64,000 nucleotides of DNA from PKWO01 sp036384915 (GTDB taxonomy: Bacteria; Pseudomonadota; Gammaproteobacteria; Burkholderiales; Burkholderiaceae_D), in contig DASVLJ010000069.1 in assembly GCA_036384915.1 (NCBI GenBank), positions 1 to 64,000 of the forward strand. Direction: 5' to 3'. Position numbers and translations under genes: made by a program. The stretch's first letter is position 1, and the number at the start of each line of letters is the position of its first letter. Below are positions 31,074 to 39,413 of the stretch, piece after piece. The notes under the pieces are model-generated. The model saw nothing but the letters and a program-made list of their open reading frames with translations. It searched no databases and was not told the DNA's origin.

Positions 31074-32612
31074 CTATGACTTCGTCGCTTGCCGGTCGCC
31101 GTACAGCATCGTCACATTAATGCGCCGGTTTTCATAGCCCGGCTTGAAGCGGTAGTCGTCGGTGCGGTGGAACAGGTTGGAATTGAACAGCACCACGCGG
31201 TTTTGCCGGTGCGGCACGACGTAAGGCTGGGCGCCGGCATTTTCCAGAAACTCGGCGATCAAGCCCGGCTTGCTGTTGTAGTCTTCGAAATCCCATTCCA
31301 TCGGCGCTTCCTTGTCCCACACGACGAGCCCGCCGCTTTCCGGCGACAGGTTGGCTTCGTCCGGCGTCAGCCAGAAATTGACGTTGACGGCGGCAAAATC
31401 GGCGTGTGCCGCAATCCCGCTTTGTTCGCTGTCGTACTTGTAGCCCCAGAGACCGTTCAAGCGGTGCTTGCCGATCACCTTGGCCAGGGCCAAGCGCGTT
31501 TCTTCGGCGATTTGCGCGATCAGGGGTGAAATGAAGCCGTCCTCGCAGGTACAGCCGACATAGCCGGCTCCATAGAGGAAGTCGAACCAGATGGTCGATT
31601 CGAGGCAGAATCGGCGCAATCCCTCGAGCGCCTCCGGCTTGAGGAAATTATCGAAATAAATCATGCCGGGCGCGTTGGAGTAATAGTCCCTGGCGATGGC
31701 ATCCCAATCCTGGTCCGGGTTGATCGCACCTCCCGGCAGTGCCGGCGCGCTGTAAAAGTGGAATAGCCGGTTGTAGTAAGGCGCGAGTTTGGCGCGCAAC
31801 GGTTCGGGAATGCGCGACAGCGGCGTGCCGAATTCGAGGTCGGTTGCCTTCAAGGCTTCGGCCAGCGCCTTTTGCGCCGGCCACGCGCGGTGATCGAGCA
31901 GATTGCGCTGCGCCAGATACTGCAGTTGTTCCGCATCGTGGGCCAGCTTGGACAATGTGACGCGCGGATCGTCAAAATCGAGCGGTCCCGGCTGGACGCC
32001 CAGGCCGCGCCTTGCCTGGGCCGATTGCTGGAAGGGGTTGACGGCATCGGCGAAACGGCCGTACTGCTTGGTCATGTTGCCGATGTTATAGCTGGCGCGC
32101 CAGAATCCGGGATCGAATTCGTGCGCCATCTGGTAGCGCCGCAAGGCTTCGTCGTTGCGGCCGGCGAGTTGCATCGCCACGCCGAGGCTGTTGCACGCCT
32201 TGGCCGAGCGCGGCTCCAGTTCCAGGGTCTTTTCGAGATGGGCGGCGGCAAGTTCGATATTCCCGTTTTGCAGATGCAGATAGCCGAGCATGAAGGACAG
32301 CTCCGCCGTTTCGGGGCGCATGTGGACACCGGTTTCCAGAAAGCGTATGGCCGAACGATAGGAACCATGCGCCAACGCCAGGCGAAACGCCAGCGTCAAG
32401 CCTTCAAGGCTGTCGGGATAGAGATGAAGCAGGCTGCAGCACGCCTGTTCCGCTTCGTCAAGCCTGCCTTGTTCGAACAGGCCGCGCACTGCGGCGCAGC
32501 TTGCCGCTGCGCGGCTCGGTTCCGGCTGCACCACATCCTGCTTTCGGCCGAGCAGCTTGTCCAGCAAGGGAAGGCGGGCGAGCGGCTGTAGAAAACGCAT
32601 CGATGGCCGCAT
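31074..32612 (-). CDS. TPR-repeat protein with C-terminal 2-oxoglutarate/Fe(II) oxygenase-like domain
   Basis: This 512-residue protein starts at 32612, with an alternative ATG at 32600. Residues about 40-210 are tetratricopeptide repeats, for example SFMLGYLHLQNGNIELAAAH, ACNSLGVAMQLAGRNDEALR and RASYNIGNMTKQYGRFADAV. After a linker the C-terminal 200 residues form a double-stranded beta-helix oxygenase. H403 and D405 (HADFAAVNVNFWLTP), a GG turn (ESGGLVVWDK), distal H482 (FNSNLFHRTDDY) and an arginine (ENRRINVTMLYG) give the Fe(II) facial triad and the 2-oxoglutarate ligand. It starts one base after the NRDE stop, so it belongs to the ygfZ operon. The modified substrate is unknown; TPR units suggest a protein or peptide partner. 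Confidence 0.82.
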   Translation of the reverse strand: MRPSMRFLQPLARLPLLDKLLGRKQDVVQPEPSRAAASCAAVRGLFEQGRLDEAEQACCSLLHLYPDSLEGLTLAFRLALAHGSYRSAIRFLETGVHMRPETAELSFMLGYLHLQNGNIELAAAHLEKTLELEPRSAKACNSLGVAMQLAGRNDEALRRYQMAHEFDPGFWRASYNIGNMTKQYGRFADAVNPFQQSAQARRGLGVQPGPLDFDDPRVTLSKLAHDAEQLQYLAQRNLLDHRAWPAQKALAEALKATDLEFGTPLSRIPEPLRAKLAPYYNRLFHFYSAPALPGGAINPDQDWDAIARDYYSNAPGMIYFDNFLKPEALEGLRRFCLESTIWFDFLYGAGYVGCTCEDGFISPLIAQIAEETRLALAKVIGKHRLNGLWGYKYDSEQSGIAAHADFAAVNVNFWLTPDEANLSPESGGLVVWDKEAPMEWDFEDYNSKPGLIAEFLENAGAQPYVVPHRQNRVVLFNSNLFHRTDDYRFKPGYENRRINVTMLYGDRQATKS

Positions 32613-32613
32613 T

Positions 32614-33348
32614 TCAGAAGGCAGGGGCGAGCTGGTGCTCGATCAGGGCAGGCGGATGGTCGCGGTACACCTGTACCACGGTGGAGGAGCGCGTGCCGTA
32701 GGTCGGCGATTCGATGCACACGGCGGACAGGATGCGCTCCCATTCGATGTCGACGCCGGTCTTGGGCAGCCGGCAGTCGCCGGCGCGCGTGGTGTCCTTC
32801 AGCATTTCGAAATAGGCATCGCAGGGCGCACCCTGGCACAACAGGCTGGAGAACTGCGCCTTGGTCCGCACCACCTTGGGCCATGGCGAATCCAGGCTGG
32901 CATTGGACAAGCCGTAGATGCCGGGGGCCAACATCCGCCCGTTGCGCTCATCGGCACCATCGCGATTGTTATACCAGATCAATTTGTCGCGCGTCCCGAC
33001 GATGAGGTTATAGCCGTTGTAGTCGCCGGCAGTCCCGGCAATACGCGCTACATAGTCTTCCGGATCGACTTCGCTTTCGAGAAAACCGGCCACCAGCTCG
33101 CCCCGAGAACGAACGTCGCTCCGCCGTTCCGCCGGGTTGCGGATATTGGTCAACCCGGCAAAGCGGCCTTCGCGGGTAATACCGAGCCAGGTGCCGCCGC
33201 CTTGCAGGTCGCGCCCGGCATAGATTTGCGGGTAGTCGTCCCACCAGGCTGCGGCCGCTGTGGGGCGCGCATAAAATTCGTCGCGATTGGCGGCCAATAC
33301 CAGAGGGATGCCCGGTACGACCTGCCAGGCGAAAACGATCAGGCACAT
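32614..33348 (-). CDS. NRDE-family protein (TANGO2-like)
   Basis: This 244-residue protein of the NRDE family (named after Asn-Arg-Asp-Glu) opens MCLIVFAWQVVPGIPLVLAA and then ANRDEFYARPT. A cysteine at position 2 after methionine is conserved and could be the N-terminal nucleophile of an Ntn-like fold after methionine removal, as the family suggests. GGGTWLGITREGRFAGLTNI is also typical. Eukaryotic TANGO2 is implicated in heme and lipid handling; bacterial function is not settled. The start codon overlaps the DUF4936 gene by ten bases. Confidence 0.88.
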   Translation of the reverse strand: MCLIVFAWQVVPGIPLVLAANRDEFYARPTAAAAWWDDYPQIYAGRDLQGGGTWLGITREGRFAGLTNIRNPAERRSDVRSRGELVAGFLESEVDPEDYVARIAGTAGDYNGYNLIVGTRDKLIWYNNRDGADERNGRMLAPGIYGLSNASLDSPWPKVVRTKAQFSSLLCQGAPCDAYFEMLKDTTRAGDCRLPKTGVDIEWERILSAVCIESPTYGTRSSTVVQVYRDHPPALIEHQLAPAF

Positions 33349-33641
33349 GATGTCAGGTCCAGAAAATGTTCCACGTGGCGTTCGCCATCGATCAATTCTT
33401 GAACCCCAGACGCCTGCAATTCGCGTGCCAAGCCCTGCTCAAAGCCTTCGGGCGCGGCGAGGTAGACTTCCATCCACGTGTCAAGCCCGTCCTTGCTGCG
33501 CGGCCTCCGCTTGAGCGAGCAGGCGACACCCCATTGCGCCTGCAGGCGCTGCTGCAATCCGGCCACGCGCTCGCGCAATAGCGCACCGTCGCCTGTACGC
33601 ACCTTGTAGTACACGTAGCAATCATGGGAATCGGTCTGCAT
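33339..33641 (-). CDS. DUF4936 family protein
   Basis: This 100-residue protein begins MQTDSHDCYVYYKVRTG. The ferredoxin-like sequence DGLDTWMEVYLAAPEGFEQG and the spacing between ygfZ and the NRDE gene match a small family annotated DUF4936 in Burkholderiales. The ATG at 33641 is preferred to the upstream in-frame start at 33704, which lies inside ygfZ. It starts two bases beyond the ygfZ stop. Function is unknown. Confidence 0.75.
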   Translation of the reverse strand: MQTDSHDCYVYYKVRTGDGALLRERVAGLQQRLQAQWGVACSLKRRPRSKDGLDTWMEVYLAAPEGFEQGLARELQASGVQELIDGERHVEHFLDLTSCA

Positions 33642-33642
33642 C

Positions 33643-34665
33643 TTATTCCGGCATCGCGTAAGGCAAGGGCAGGAAGCGCAAGGCAGGGCCATCGGCCGCG
33701 CCAAGGCGGATTACGGCATCGGCCGCTTCGGCGATCTTGATCTCGACCAGGCAATCGATGTCGCCATCGACGCCGCGTTCGGCATTGACGATCATGCCGC
33801 AGGGCTGTTCCGGCGCGGTTTCGGAAAACACTTCGGTACCGGCCGCGACATCGGCGGCGACGTCGGCGGCGGACAACCGCGCCGGCAGCATGCGGCGCTT
33901 GAGTTTGCCCAGGTACTGGCTGCGCGCCACAATTTCCTGGCCCGGGTAGCATCCTTTTTTGAAGCTGACCCCGCCGATCAACTCGTAGTTGATCATCTGC
34001 GGCACGAATTTTTCCTGCGTCGCCTGCACCACCCATGGAATGGCGGTTTCAATGTCGGTCAGGCGCCAGGACGCGGACGATGCCGGCTTGAGCGTTTCGG
34101 CCAGTACCGGCCAGGCGGCAATCGCCCGAGACGGATCGGCAATCCAGAGCGAGCGCGGCACACCGTCGGCATCGGGCAGGCGGATCAGACTGCCGCTTTC
34201 GCTATCCTGCTTGGCATAAGGAATATCGCCGGGTTCGGGCAGATAAGCACCGAGTGCGGCGGACTCGAATGCGCCGGCCAGGCCTAGAATGGCATAGTCG
34301 CCGCTGGCGTCGCGCAGCTTGACCTTGGCACGCAGTACGAACATCTGCAGCCGCTTTTGGATTGCCGCAAGCAACTCCTTGGGCAGTATCAGCAGGATGT
34401 CGTCGCCATCCCGCAGTATCAGCATCGTTGCCAGCAAACGCCCCTTGGCGGTGCAATAGCCGGCCAGACGGGCATGGCCGCCGCCGAGCGTCTCGACGTC
34501 ATTGGTCAATTGGCTATGCAGGAAGCTTGCGGCATCCGCGCCGGACGCGGCGATCACGCCGAAGTCTGGCAGAGCGGCAAAAAATCCCGCTCTCGCTGCT
34601 GCCGGTCCCGGCGTTATTTCTTGCCGGCTTACAAATTCCTGCCAGTCGTTCGATAATTCAGTCAT
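33643..34665 (-). CDS. ygfZ: tRNA-modifying / Fe-S cluster protein YgfZ, folate-binding
   Basis: This GcvT-like folate-binding protein of 340 residues is required for the assembly or repair of certain Fe-S enzymes, including MiaB in E. coli. The start is ATG 34665; the frame is open to 34719. LHSQLTNDVETLG in the N-terminal region and the invariant motif KKGCYPGQEIVARSQYLGKL, with its conserved cysteine, are decisive. It heads a minus-strand operon with the DUF4936, NRDE and TPR/oxygenase genes and is divergent from mltG. Confidence 0.93.
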   Translation of the reverse strand: MTELSNDWQEFVSRQEITPGPAAARAGFFAALPDFGVIAASGADAASFLHSQLTNDVETLGGGHARLAGYCTAKGRLLATMLILRDGDDILLILPKELLAAIQKRLQMFVLRAKVKLRDASGDYAILGLAGAFESAALGAYLPEPGDIPYAKQDSESGSLIRLPDADGVPRSLWIADPSRAIAAWPVLAETLKPASSASWRLTDIETAIPWVVQATQEKFVPQMINYELIGGVSFKKGCYPGQEIVARSQYLGKLKRRMLPARLSAADVAADVAAGTEVFSETAPEQPCGMIVNAERGVDGDIDCLVEIKIAEAADAVIRLGAADGPALRFLPLPYAMPE

Positions 34666-34793
34666 AAAATCGCAAGTAAAGCCTATATCATTATGGGTCG
34701 ATTCGCTTGTTCGATTCATTTGTTCGATCCATCTGCAAGATTATAGTGTCGTCGGCAAAACGCTGCCGGCCGCACCCCGGAGGATGTTTTACC

Positions 34794-35777
34794 TTGATAA
34801 GAAAAATATTTGCCCTTGCCGTATTGCTGGCAATCCTCGCTTGCGGCGGCTTCGTCTACTGGGCCCAGCAGCCGATCACGGAGCAGGGCCAGCCGGCCAT
34901 CGAATTCACCGTGCAGGCCGGCAGCTCCGTGCGAGCCTCGGCGCAGCAGATCGCCGATGCCGGCGTGCCTCTCAACCCGACCCTGTTTGCCTGGCTTGCG
35001 CGCCTGACCGGCAAGGCTTCCAAACTCAAAGCCGGTACCTACAGCCTGAAACCCGGCAGCACCCCCTTGAACCTGGTCGGCATGCTGGTGCGCGGCGAAT
35101 TCGCCCAGGAATCCATCGTCATCATCGAGGGCTGGACGTTCGCCCAGATGCGCCATGCCATCGACACCCATCCGGCGCTCAAGCATGAGACCGCGCAATG
35201 GTCCGACCGCGAACTGCTGGCCAAAATCACGCCGGATTATACGGCACCCGAGGGCTTGTTTTTCCCCGACACCTATCTGTTCGCACCGGGTGCGAGCGAC
35301 CTGCAGATATACAAGCAAGCCCATTTGCAGATGATGAAGCGCCTGAGCGAGGACTGGGCGCGGCACGATCCGGAGGTGCCGGTGAAGTCTCCATACGAAG
35401 CGCTGATCCTGGCATCCATCGTCGAAAAGGAAACCGGGCAAAAGTCGGAGCGTGCCATGGTGGCCGGCGTCTTCGCCAACCGCCTGCGCCGCGGCATGCT
35501 GTTGCAGACCGACCCGACCGTGATCTATGGCATGGGCGACAAATATCAGGGCCAGATCCACAAGAAGGACTTGCAGACCGATACGCCTTACAACACCTAC
35601 ACCCGCGCCGGCCTGCCGCCGACGCCGATCTCGCTTCCGGGCGCCGCATCGCTTGATGCCGCGATGAATCCGGCCAAGACCGAGGCGCTGTACTTCGTTT
35701 CGCGCAACGACGGCACGAGCAAGTTTTCCGATAGCCTCGACGAGCATAATCATGCCGTCAATGAGTATCAAAAATAA
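34794..35777 (+). CDS. mltG: Endolytic murein transglycosylase
   Basis: This inner-membrane lytic transglycosylase cleaves nascent glycan strands and limits their length. The start is TTG 34794, ten bases after GGAGG; the ORF extends to 34707 without a better site. The protein has 327 residues. An N-terminal membrane segment IFALAVLLAILACGGFVYW comes first, then a LysM-like subdomain. The catalytic region is LILASIVEKETGQKSERAMV (E211 and E213), with VFANRLRRGMLLQTDPTVIYG and NTYTRAGLPPTPISLPG. The order mltG-tmk-holB-pilZ-tatD is conserved in betaproteobacteria. Confidence 0.95.
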   Translation: MIRKIFALAVLLAILACGGFVYWAQQPITEQGQPAIEFTVQAGSSVRASAQQIADAGVPLNPTLFAWLARLTGKASKLKAGTYSLKPGSTPLNLVGMLVRGEFAQESIVIIEGWTFAQMRHAIDTHPALKHETAQWSDRELLAKITPDYTAPEGLFFPDTYLFAPGASDLQIYKQAHLQMMKRLSEDWARHDPEVPVKSPYEALILASIVEKETGQKSERAMVAGVFANRLRRGMLLQTDPTVIYGMGDKYQGQIHKKDLQTDTPYNTYTRAGLPPTPISLPGAASLDAAMNPAKTEALYFVSRNDGTSKFSDSLDEHNHAVNEYQK

Positions 35778-35791
35778 GGGCGCAGAGTCAG

Positions 35792-36400
35792 ATGGAACGC
35801 GGTAAATTCATCAGCTTCGAAGGCATAGACGGGGCCGGGAAGTCGACTCATATCGAGTTTGTGACCAAACTCGTGCGCGAACGCGGCCACAATGTCGTCA
35901 GCACCCGGGAGCCCGGCGGCACGCCCCTGGGCGAAAAGCTGCGCGAACTGTTGTTGCACGAAAAGATGAATCTCGAAACCGAGGCGCTGCTGATGTTTGC
36001 CGCCCGGCGCGAACATTTGGCGCAGGTCATCGAACCGGCGCTGGTGCGCGGCGATTGGGTCATCACCGATCGTTTTACGGACGCCACCTTCGCCTATCAA
36101 GGGGGCGGGCGCAAGCTGAACCTGGCCAAGCTTGCCGTGCTCGAACACTGGGTGCATCCGCACCTGCAGCCTGATTTGACGCTATTGTTCGACGTACCGC
36201 TCGAGGTGGCGCGCGCGCGTCTCGATGCCACGCGGACCCTGGACAAGTTCGAGCAGGAAAAGGCGGATTTCTTTGCCGCTACGCGTGCCGAATATTTGCG
36301 TCGCGCAGCCGAGTTTCCTGAGCGCTTCCGCGTGATCGATTCCACGAAGCCGATCACCGAAATTCAAAATTTACTTGAAAAAATGATCGCAAGTATTTGA
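35792..36400 (+). CDS. tmk: Thymidylate kinase
   Basis: This 202-residue enzyme phosphorylates dTMP to dTDP. The P-loop FEGIDGAGKST, the DRFTDATFAYQGGGR substrate motif (DRY/F type) and the LID region with RARLDATRTLDKFEQEKADFF are all present. It starts 14 bases after the mltG stop codon. Confidence 0.96.
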   Translation: MERGKFISFEGIDGAGKSTHIEFVTKLVRERGHNVVSTREPGGTPLGEKLRELLLHEKMNLETEALLMFAARREHLAQVIEPALVRGDWVITDRFTDATFAYQGGGRKLNLAKLAVLEHWVHPHLQPDLTLLFDVPLEVARARLDATRTLDKFEQEKADFFAATRAEYLRRAAEFPERFRVIDSTKPITEIQNLLEKMIASI

Positions 36401-36414
36401 ATTAAAATAGATTT

Positions 36415-37455
36415 ATGAATAACCAGATTTTTCCTTGGCAACGGCACAATTGGGCGCAATTGCAGCAATTGCGCGAGCGGCTCCCGCACGCCATTTTGTT
36501 CCATGGCGCGGCCGGCATAGGGAAGACCGTGTTTGCCGAGCGTTTCGCCCAGGCCCTGCTGTGCCAGTCCCCGCTGCCCGATGGGCAGCCTTGCGATGCC
36601 TGCGCCTCGTGCGGCTGGTTCTCGCAATATGCGCATCCCGACTTCCGCCGCGTGCGTCCTGAAGCGCTCGATGACGAGGCGTCGGACGAGGGAGAAGAGG
36701 GCGGCGAGCCGGTGGAAAAGAAATCGGCCAAGACCAAGACGCCTTCGAAGGACATCAAAATCGACCAGATCCGCGCGCTGGCCGATTTCATGAATATCTC
36801 GACGCACCGCAACGGCATGCGCGTGATCGCGCTCTATCCGGCCGAGGCCTTGAACACGGCTTCGGCCAACGCACTGCTCAAGACGCTGGAAGAGCCGCCG
36901 CCTGACACGATGTTCCTGCTCGTATCGAACAATCTCGACCGCCTCTTGCCGACCATTCTGTCGCGTTGCCGCAAGTTCGCTCTGGACATGCCTGGCACCG
37001 AGGAGGCGCTGGCCTGGCTTGCCACGCAAGAGATCAAGGATGCGCCGTCCTGGCTGGCCGAGCAGGGCGGTGCGCCGCTGGCGGCGCTGGAGCAGGCGCA
37101 CTCAGGCGACCGCGAGACGATGGATGACTTTCTGCGTCACCTGGCCAATCCCGGCGTCGATGGCGCCTTGAAGGCGGCTGACCGTTTGCAGAAAACGCCC
37201 GTGTCCGACCTGGTGGCGTGGTTGCAACGCTGGCAATATGATCTGTTTTCGCATAAACTCTGCGGAAATATCCGCTATTATCCTCGTTACAGGAAAGAAT
37301 TGGCCCAACTCTCGGCGCGCGCGGAAGTCGCATCCTTGATGCGGGGCCTGAAAGCAACGGGCGACCGGCGCAGGATTGCGGAACATCCGCTCTCGCCCAA
37401 GTTGTTCATCGAGGATATGCTGCTCGAATACGCAACATTGTTTACCGGAACCTAG
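36415..37455 (+). CDS. holB: DNA polymerase III subunit delta'
   Basis: This clamp-loader subunit has 346 residues. The P-loop-like HGAAGIGKTVFAERFAQALLC, the zinc-binding cysteines (LLCQ...CDACASC, residues ~46-64), SANALLKTLEEPPPDTMFLLV and the SRC sensor (SRCRKF) are present. An acidic-lysine insert at about 83-110 (DDEASDEGEEGGEP and following) separates the zinc motif from the core and is probably a disordered loop. This insert is longer than in E. coli. Confidence 0.95.
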   Translation: MNNQIFPWQRHNWAQLQQLRERLPHAILFHGAAGIGKTVFAERFAQALLCQSPLPDGQPCDACASCGWFSQYAHPDFRRVRPEALDDEASDEGEEGGEPVEKKSAKTKTPSKDIKIDQIRALADFMNISTHRNGMRVIALYPAEALNTASANALLKTLEEPPPDTMFLLVSNNLDRLLPTILSRCRKFALDMPGTEEALAWLATQEIKDAPSWLAEQGGAPLAALEQAHSGDRETMDDFLRHLANPGVDGALKAADRLQKTPVSDLVAWLQRWQYDLFSHKLCGNIRYYPRYRKELAQLSARAEVASLMRGLKATGDRRRIAEHPLSPKLFIEDMLLEYATLFTGT

Positions 37456-37459
37456 ATCG

Positions 37460-37828
37460 ATGGCCGACGCACCAGCCAGCCCAGTTGTAGCACGCCCCTC
37501 AGTCTTGTCCTTGCCGATCAAGGAAAAGGCGGCGCTCTATGCCGCCTACATGCCGTTCTTGACCAATGGCGGAATCTTCGTGCCGACCACCAAGCCGTAC
37601 AAGATCGGCGATGAAATCTACCTGATCCTGACCTTGATGGAAGATGTCACGAAATATCCGATCGCGGGCAAGATCGCCTGGATCACGCCGGCCGGTGCCA
37701 ACAACAGCAAGGCGCAGGGCATAGGCGTACACTTCTCGGCCGACGAGAGCGGCCGCCGCGTCAAGTCGCGTATCGAGGAAATCCTCGGTGCCGCGCTCGG
37801 TTCTTCGCGCGCCACGCATACGCTGTAA
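37460..37828 (+). CDS. pilZ: PilZ domain protein (type IV pilus assembly PilZ type)
   Basis: This 122-residue PilZ-fold protein starts at ATG 37460, five bases after the holB stop. The NGGIFVPTTKPYKIGDEIYL stretch and GKIAWITPAGANNSKAQGIGVHF correspond to the PilZ of Pseudomonas and Xanthomonas. This type lacks the RxxxR cyclic-di-GMP-binding arm and acts with PilF/FimX-like partners in type IV pilus assembly. I see no RxxxR here, so direct c-di-GMP binding is unlikely. Confidence 0.92.
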   Translation: MADAPASPVVARPSVLSLPIKEKAALYAAYMPFLTNGGIFVPTTKPYKIGDEIYLILTLMEDVTKYPIAGKIAWITPAGANNSKAQGIGVHFSADESGRRVKSRIEEILGAALGSSRATHTL

Positions 37829-37938
37829 GAGCCATCGCTTTCGCTGCAGCGTTGCTTTTCGCAATATCCGTCTCCATGCCGCGAAAGCATCGCCTTGCCG
37901 GTTTCGCGCGCATGGTGTAACCATGTCATCATGTAACC

Positions 37939-38718
37939 ATGTACGTAGACTCGCATTGCCACATCAACTTCCCTGAGCTGGCGGCACGCCTGCCCGAAAT
38001 ATTGGGGAAGATGGAAGAAAACCGCGTCAGCCATGCGCTGTGCGTATCGGTTAACCTGCCTGAATTCCCGCAAGTGCTCGATCTGGCCGAACGCCATCAA
38101 AACATATTTGCCTCCGTCGGTGTCCACCCGGATTATGAAGACACGCTGGAACCGAGCGTGGCGCAATTGGTCGAATTGGCGCAACATCCCAAGATCGTGG
38201 CGATAGGCGAGACCGGACTCGATTATTACCGGCTGCAAGGCGACCTCGAATGGCAGCGCGAGCGCTTCCGCGTCCATATCCGCGCTTCCCGCGAGACCCG
38301 CAAACCCTTGATCATCCATACGCGTTCCGCTTCGCAAGATACCTTGCGCGTATTGCAGGAAGAGGGCGCCGGCACCAATGCCGGCGGTGTGGCCGGTGTG
38401 ATGCATTGTTTTACGGAAACCCTGGAAGTTGCGCAGGCGGCGGTCGAGATGGGTTTTTATATCTCGTTCTCCGGCATCGTGACTTTCAAGAGCGCCAAGG
38501 ACTTGCAAGCCGTGGCACAGGCATTACCGCTGGAACGCATCCTGATCGAGACCGATTCGCCCTATCTTGCGCCGGTGCCGCATCGCGGGAAAGTCAACGA
38601 ACCTGGTTTCGTGATGCATGTGGCGGAATACATCGCCAAGCTCAAGGGCGTGCCGCTGGAAACCTTGGCCCAGGCGACAACGGATAATTTTTTTAAATTA
38701 TTCAATATCCTGCATTGA
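37939..38718 (+). CDS. tatD: TatD family metal-dependent DNase
   Basis: This 259-residue TIM-barrel metallohydrolase has HxH (YVDSHCHINF, H6 and H8) and EIGETGLDYY-like IGETGLDYY with the metal-binding glutamate. HTRSAS and the SGIVTFKSAK segment with ETDSPYLAPVPHRGK follow. Members act as 3'-5' exonucleases on damaged DNA or single strands. A duplicated TGTAACCATGT straddles the start (37916-37926 and 37932-37942); the second copy contains the ATG used here. Confidence 0.93.
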   Translation: MYVDSHCHINFPELAARLPEILGKMEENRVSHALCVSVNLPEFPQVLDLAERHQNIFASVGVHPDYEDTLEPSVAQLVELAQHPKIVAIGETGLDYYRLQGDLEWQRERFRVHIRASRETRKPLIIHTRSASQDTLRVLQEEGAGTNAGGVAGVMHCFTETLEVAQAAVEMGFYISFSGIVTFKSAKDLQAVAQALPLERILIETDSPYLAPVPHRGKVNEPGFVMHVAEYIAKLKGVPLETLAQATTDNFFKLFNILH

Positions 38719-38734
38719 TTTGTTGAAGAAAAAA

Positions 38735-39400
38735 ATGAAATATCTGCGCTGCCTTGCTCCCGCCTTGATCGGCCTCGGCTTCATGGTTTCTGCCTCCATG
38801 GCCTGGGCCGACGACGCGGCCACCCTCAATCTTGCCGTCACGCGCGACGATTCCTATGGCGTGTCCAAGATGCTGGAGCACGGCGTCGATCCAAACCTGA
38901 AGGAGCCGCAACGCGGCGAGACGCCCTTGATGGTCGCCATACGCGAAAAGGCCATGCGCTCGATCCAGGTCTTGCTGGCCAGCCCCAAGACCGACATCGA
39001 AGCGGCCGCCAACAATGGCGATACGGCCCTGATGGTCGCCGCCTATACGCGTAACGTGGATGCGGTCAAGGCCTTGCTGGCTCACGATGCCGAAGTCAAC
39101 CGTCATGGCTGGGCGCCGCTGCATTACGCGGCGGCGGTTGGCGACGTGGAGATCATCCAACTCTTGCTGGACAAGTCGGCTTACGTCGACGTTGAGTCGC
39201 CTAACAAGACCACGCCGTTGATGATGGCTGCGCGCGGCGGCAACAATGATGCCGCCACGGCCTTGATCGAAGCCGGCGCCGATCTTTCGCTGAAAAACGA
39301 TCAAGGCATGACCGCAGTCGATTTTGCGCTCAACTACGACCACCGCGATACGGCGGCCCTGATCAAGTCGGCTATCAAGCCTGCGCCTGGCGGCAAATAA
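38735..39400 (+). CDS. Secreted ankyrin-repeat protein
   Basis: This 221-residue protein begins at ATG 38735. A signal peptide (MKYLRCLAPALIGLGFMVSA, cleavage after AWA) directs it to the periplasm. Five ankyrin-type repeats follow, for example GETPLMVAIREKAMRSIQVL, NGDTALMVAAYTRNVDAVKA, GWAPLHYAAAVGDVEIIQLL and KTTPLMMAARGGNNDAATAL. Similar small periplasmic ankyrin proteins (AnkB-like) are sometimes linked to oxidative stress protection; the partner here is unknown. It follows tatD by 16 bases. Confidence 0.92.
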   Translation: MKYLRCLAPALIGLGFMVSASMAWADDAATLNLAVTRDDSYGVSKMLEHGVDPNLKEPQRGETPLMVAIREKAMRSIQVLLASPKTDIEAAANNGDTALMVAAYTRNVDAVKALLAHDAEVNRHGWAPLHYAAAVGDVEIIQLLLDKSAYVDVESPNKTTPLMMAARGGNNDAATALIEAGADLSLKNDQGMTAVDFALNYDHRDTAALIKSAIKPAPGGK

Positions 39401-39413
39401 GCGCATGCGCCGA

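Noticed and set aside
37916..37942. Duplicated TGTAACCATGT around the tatD start codon
   Set aside because: A short direct repeat of this kind could arise by slippage and shows no operator-like symmetry. Its only effect is to give an alternative out-of-frame ATG.
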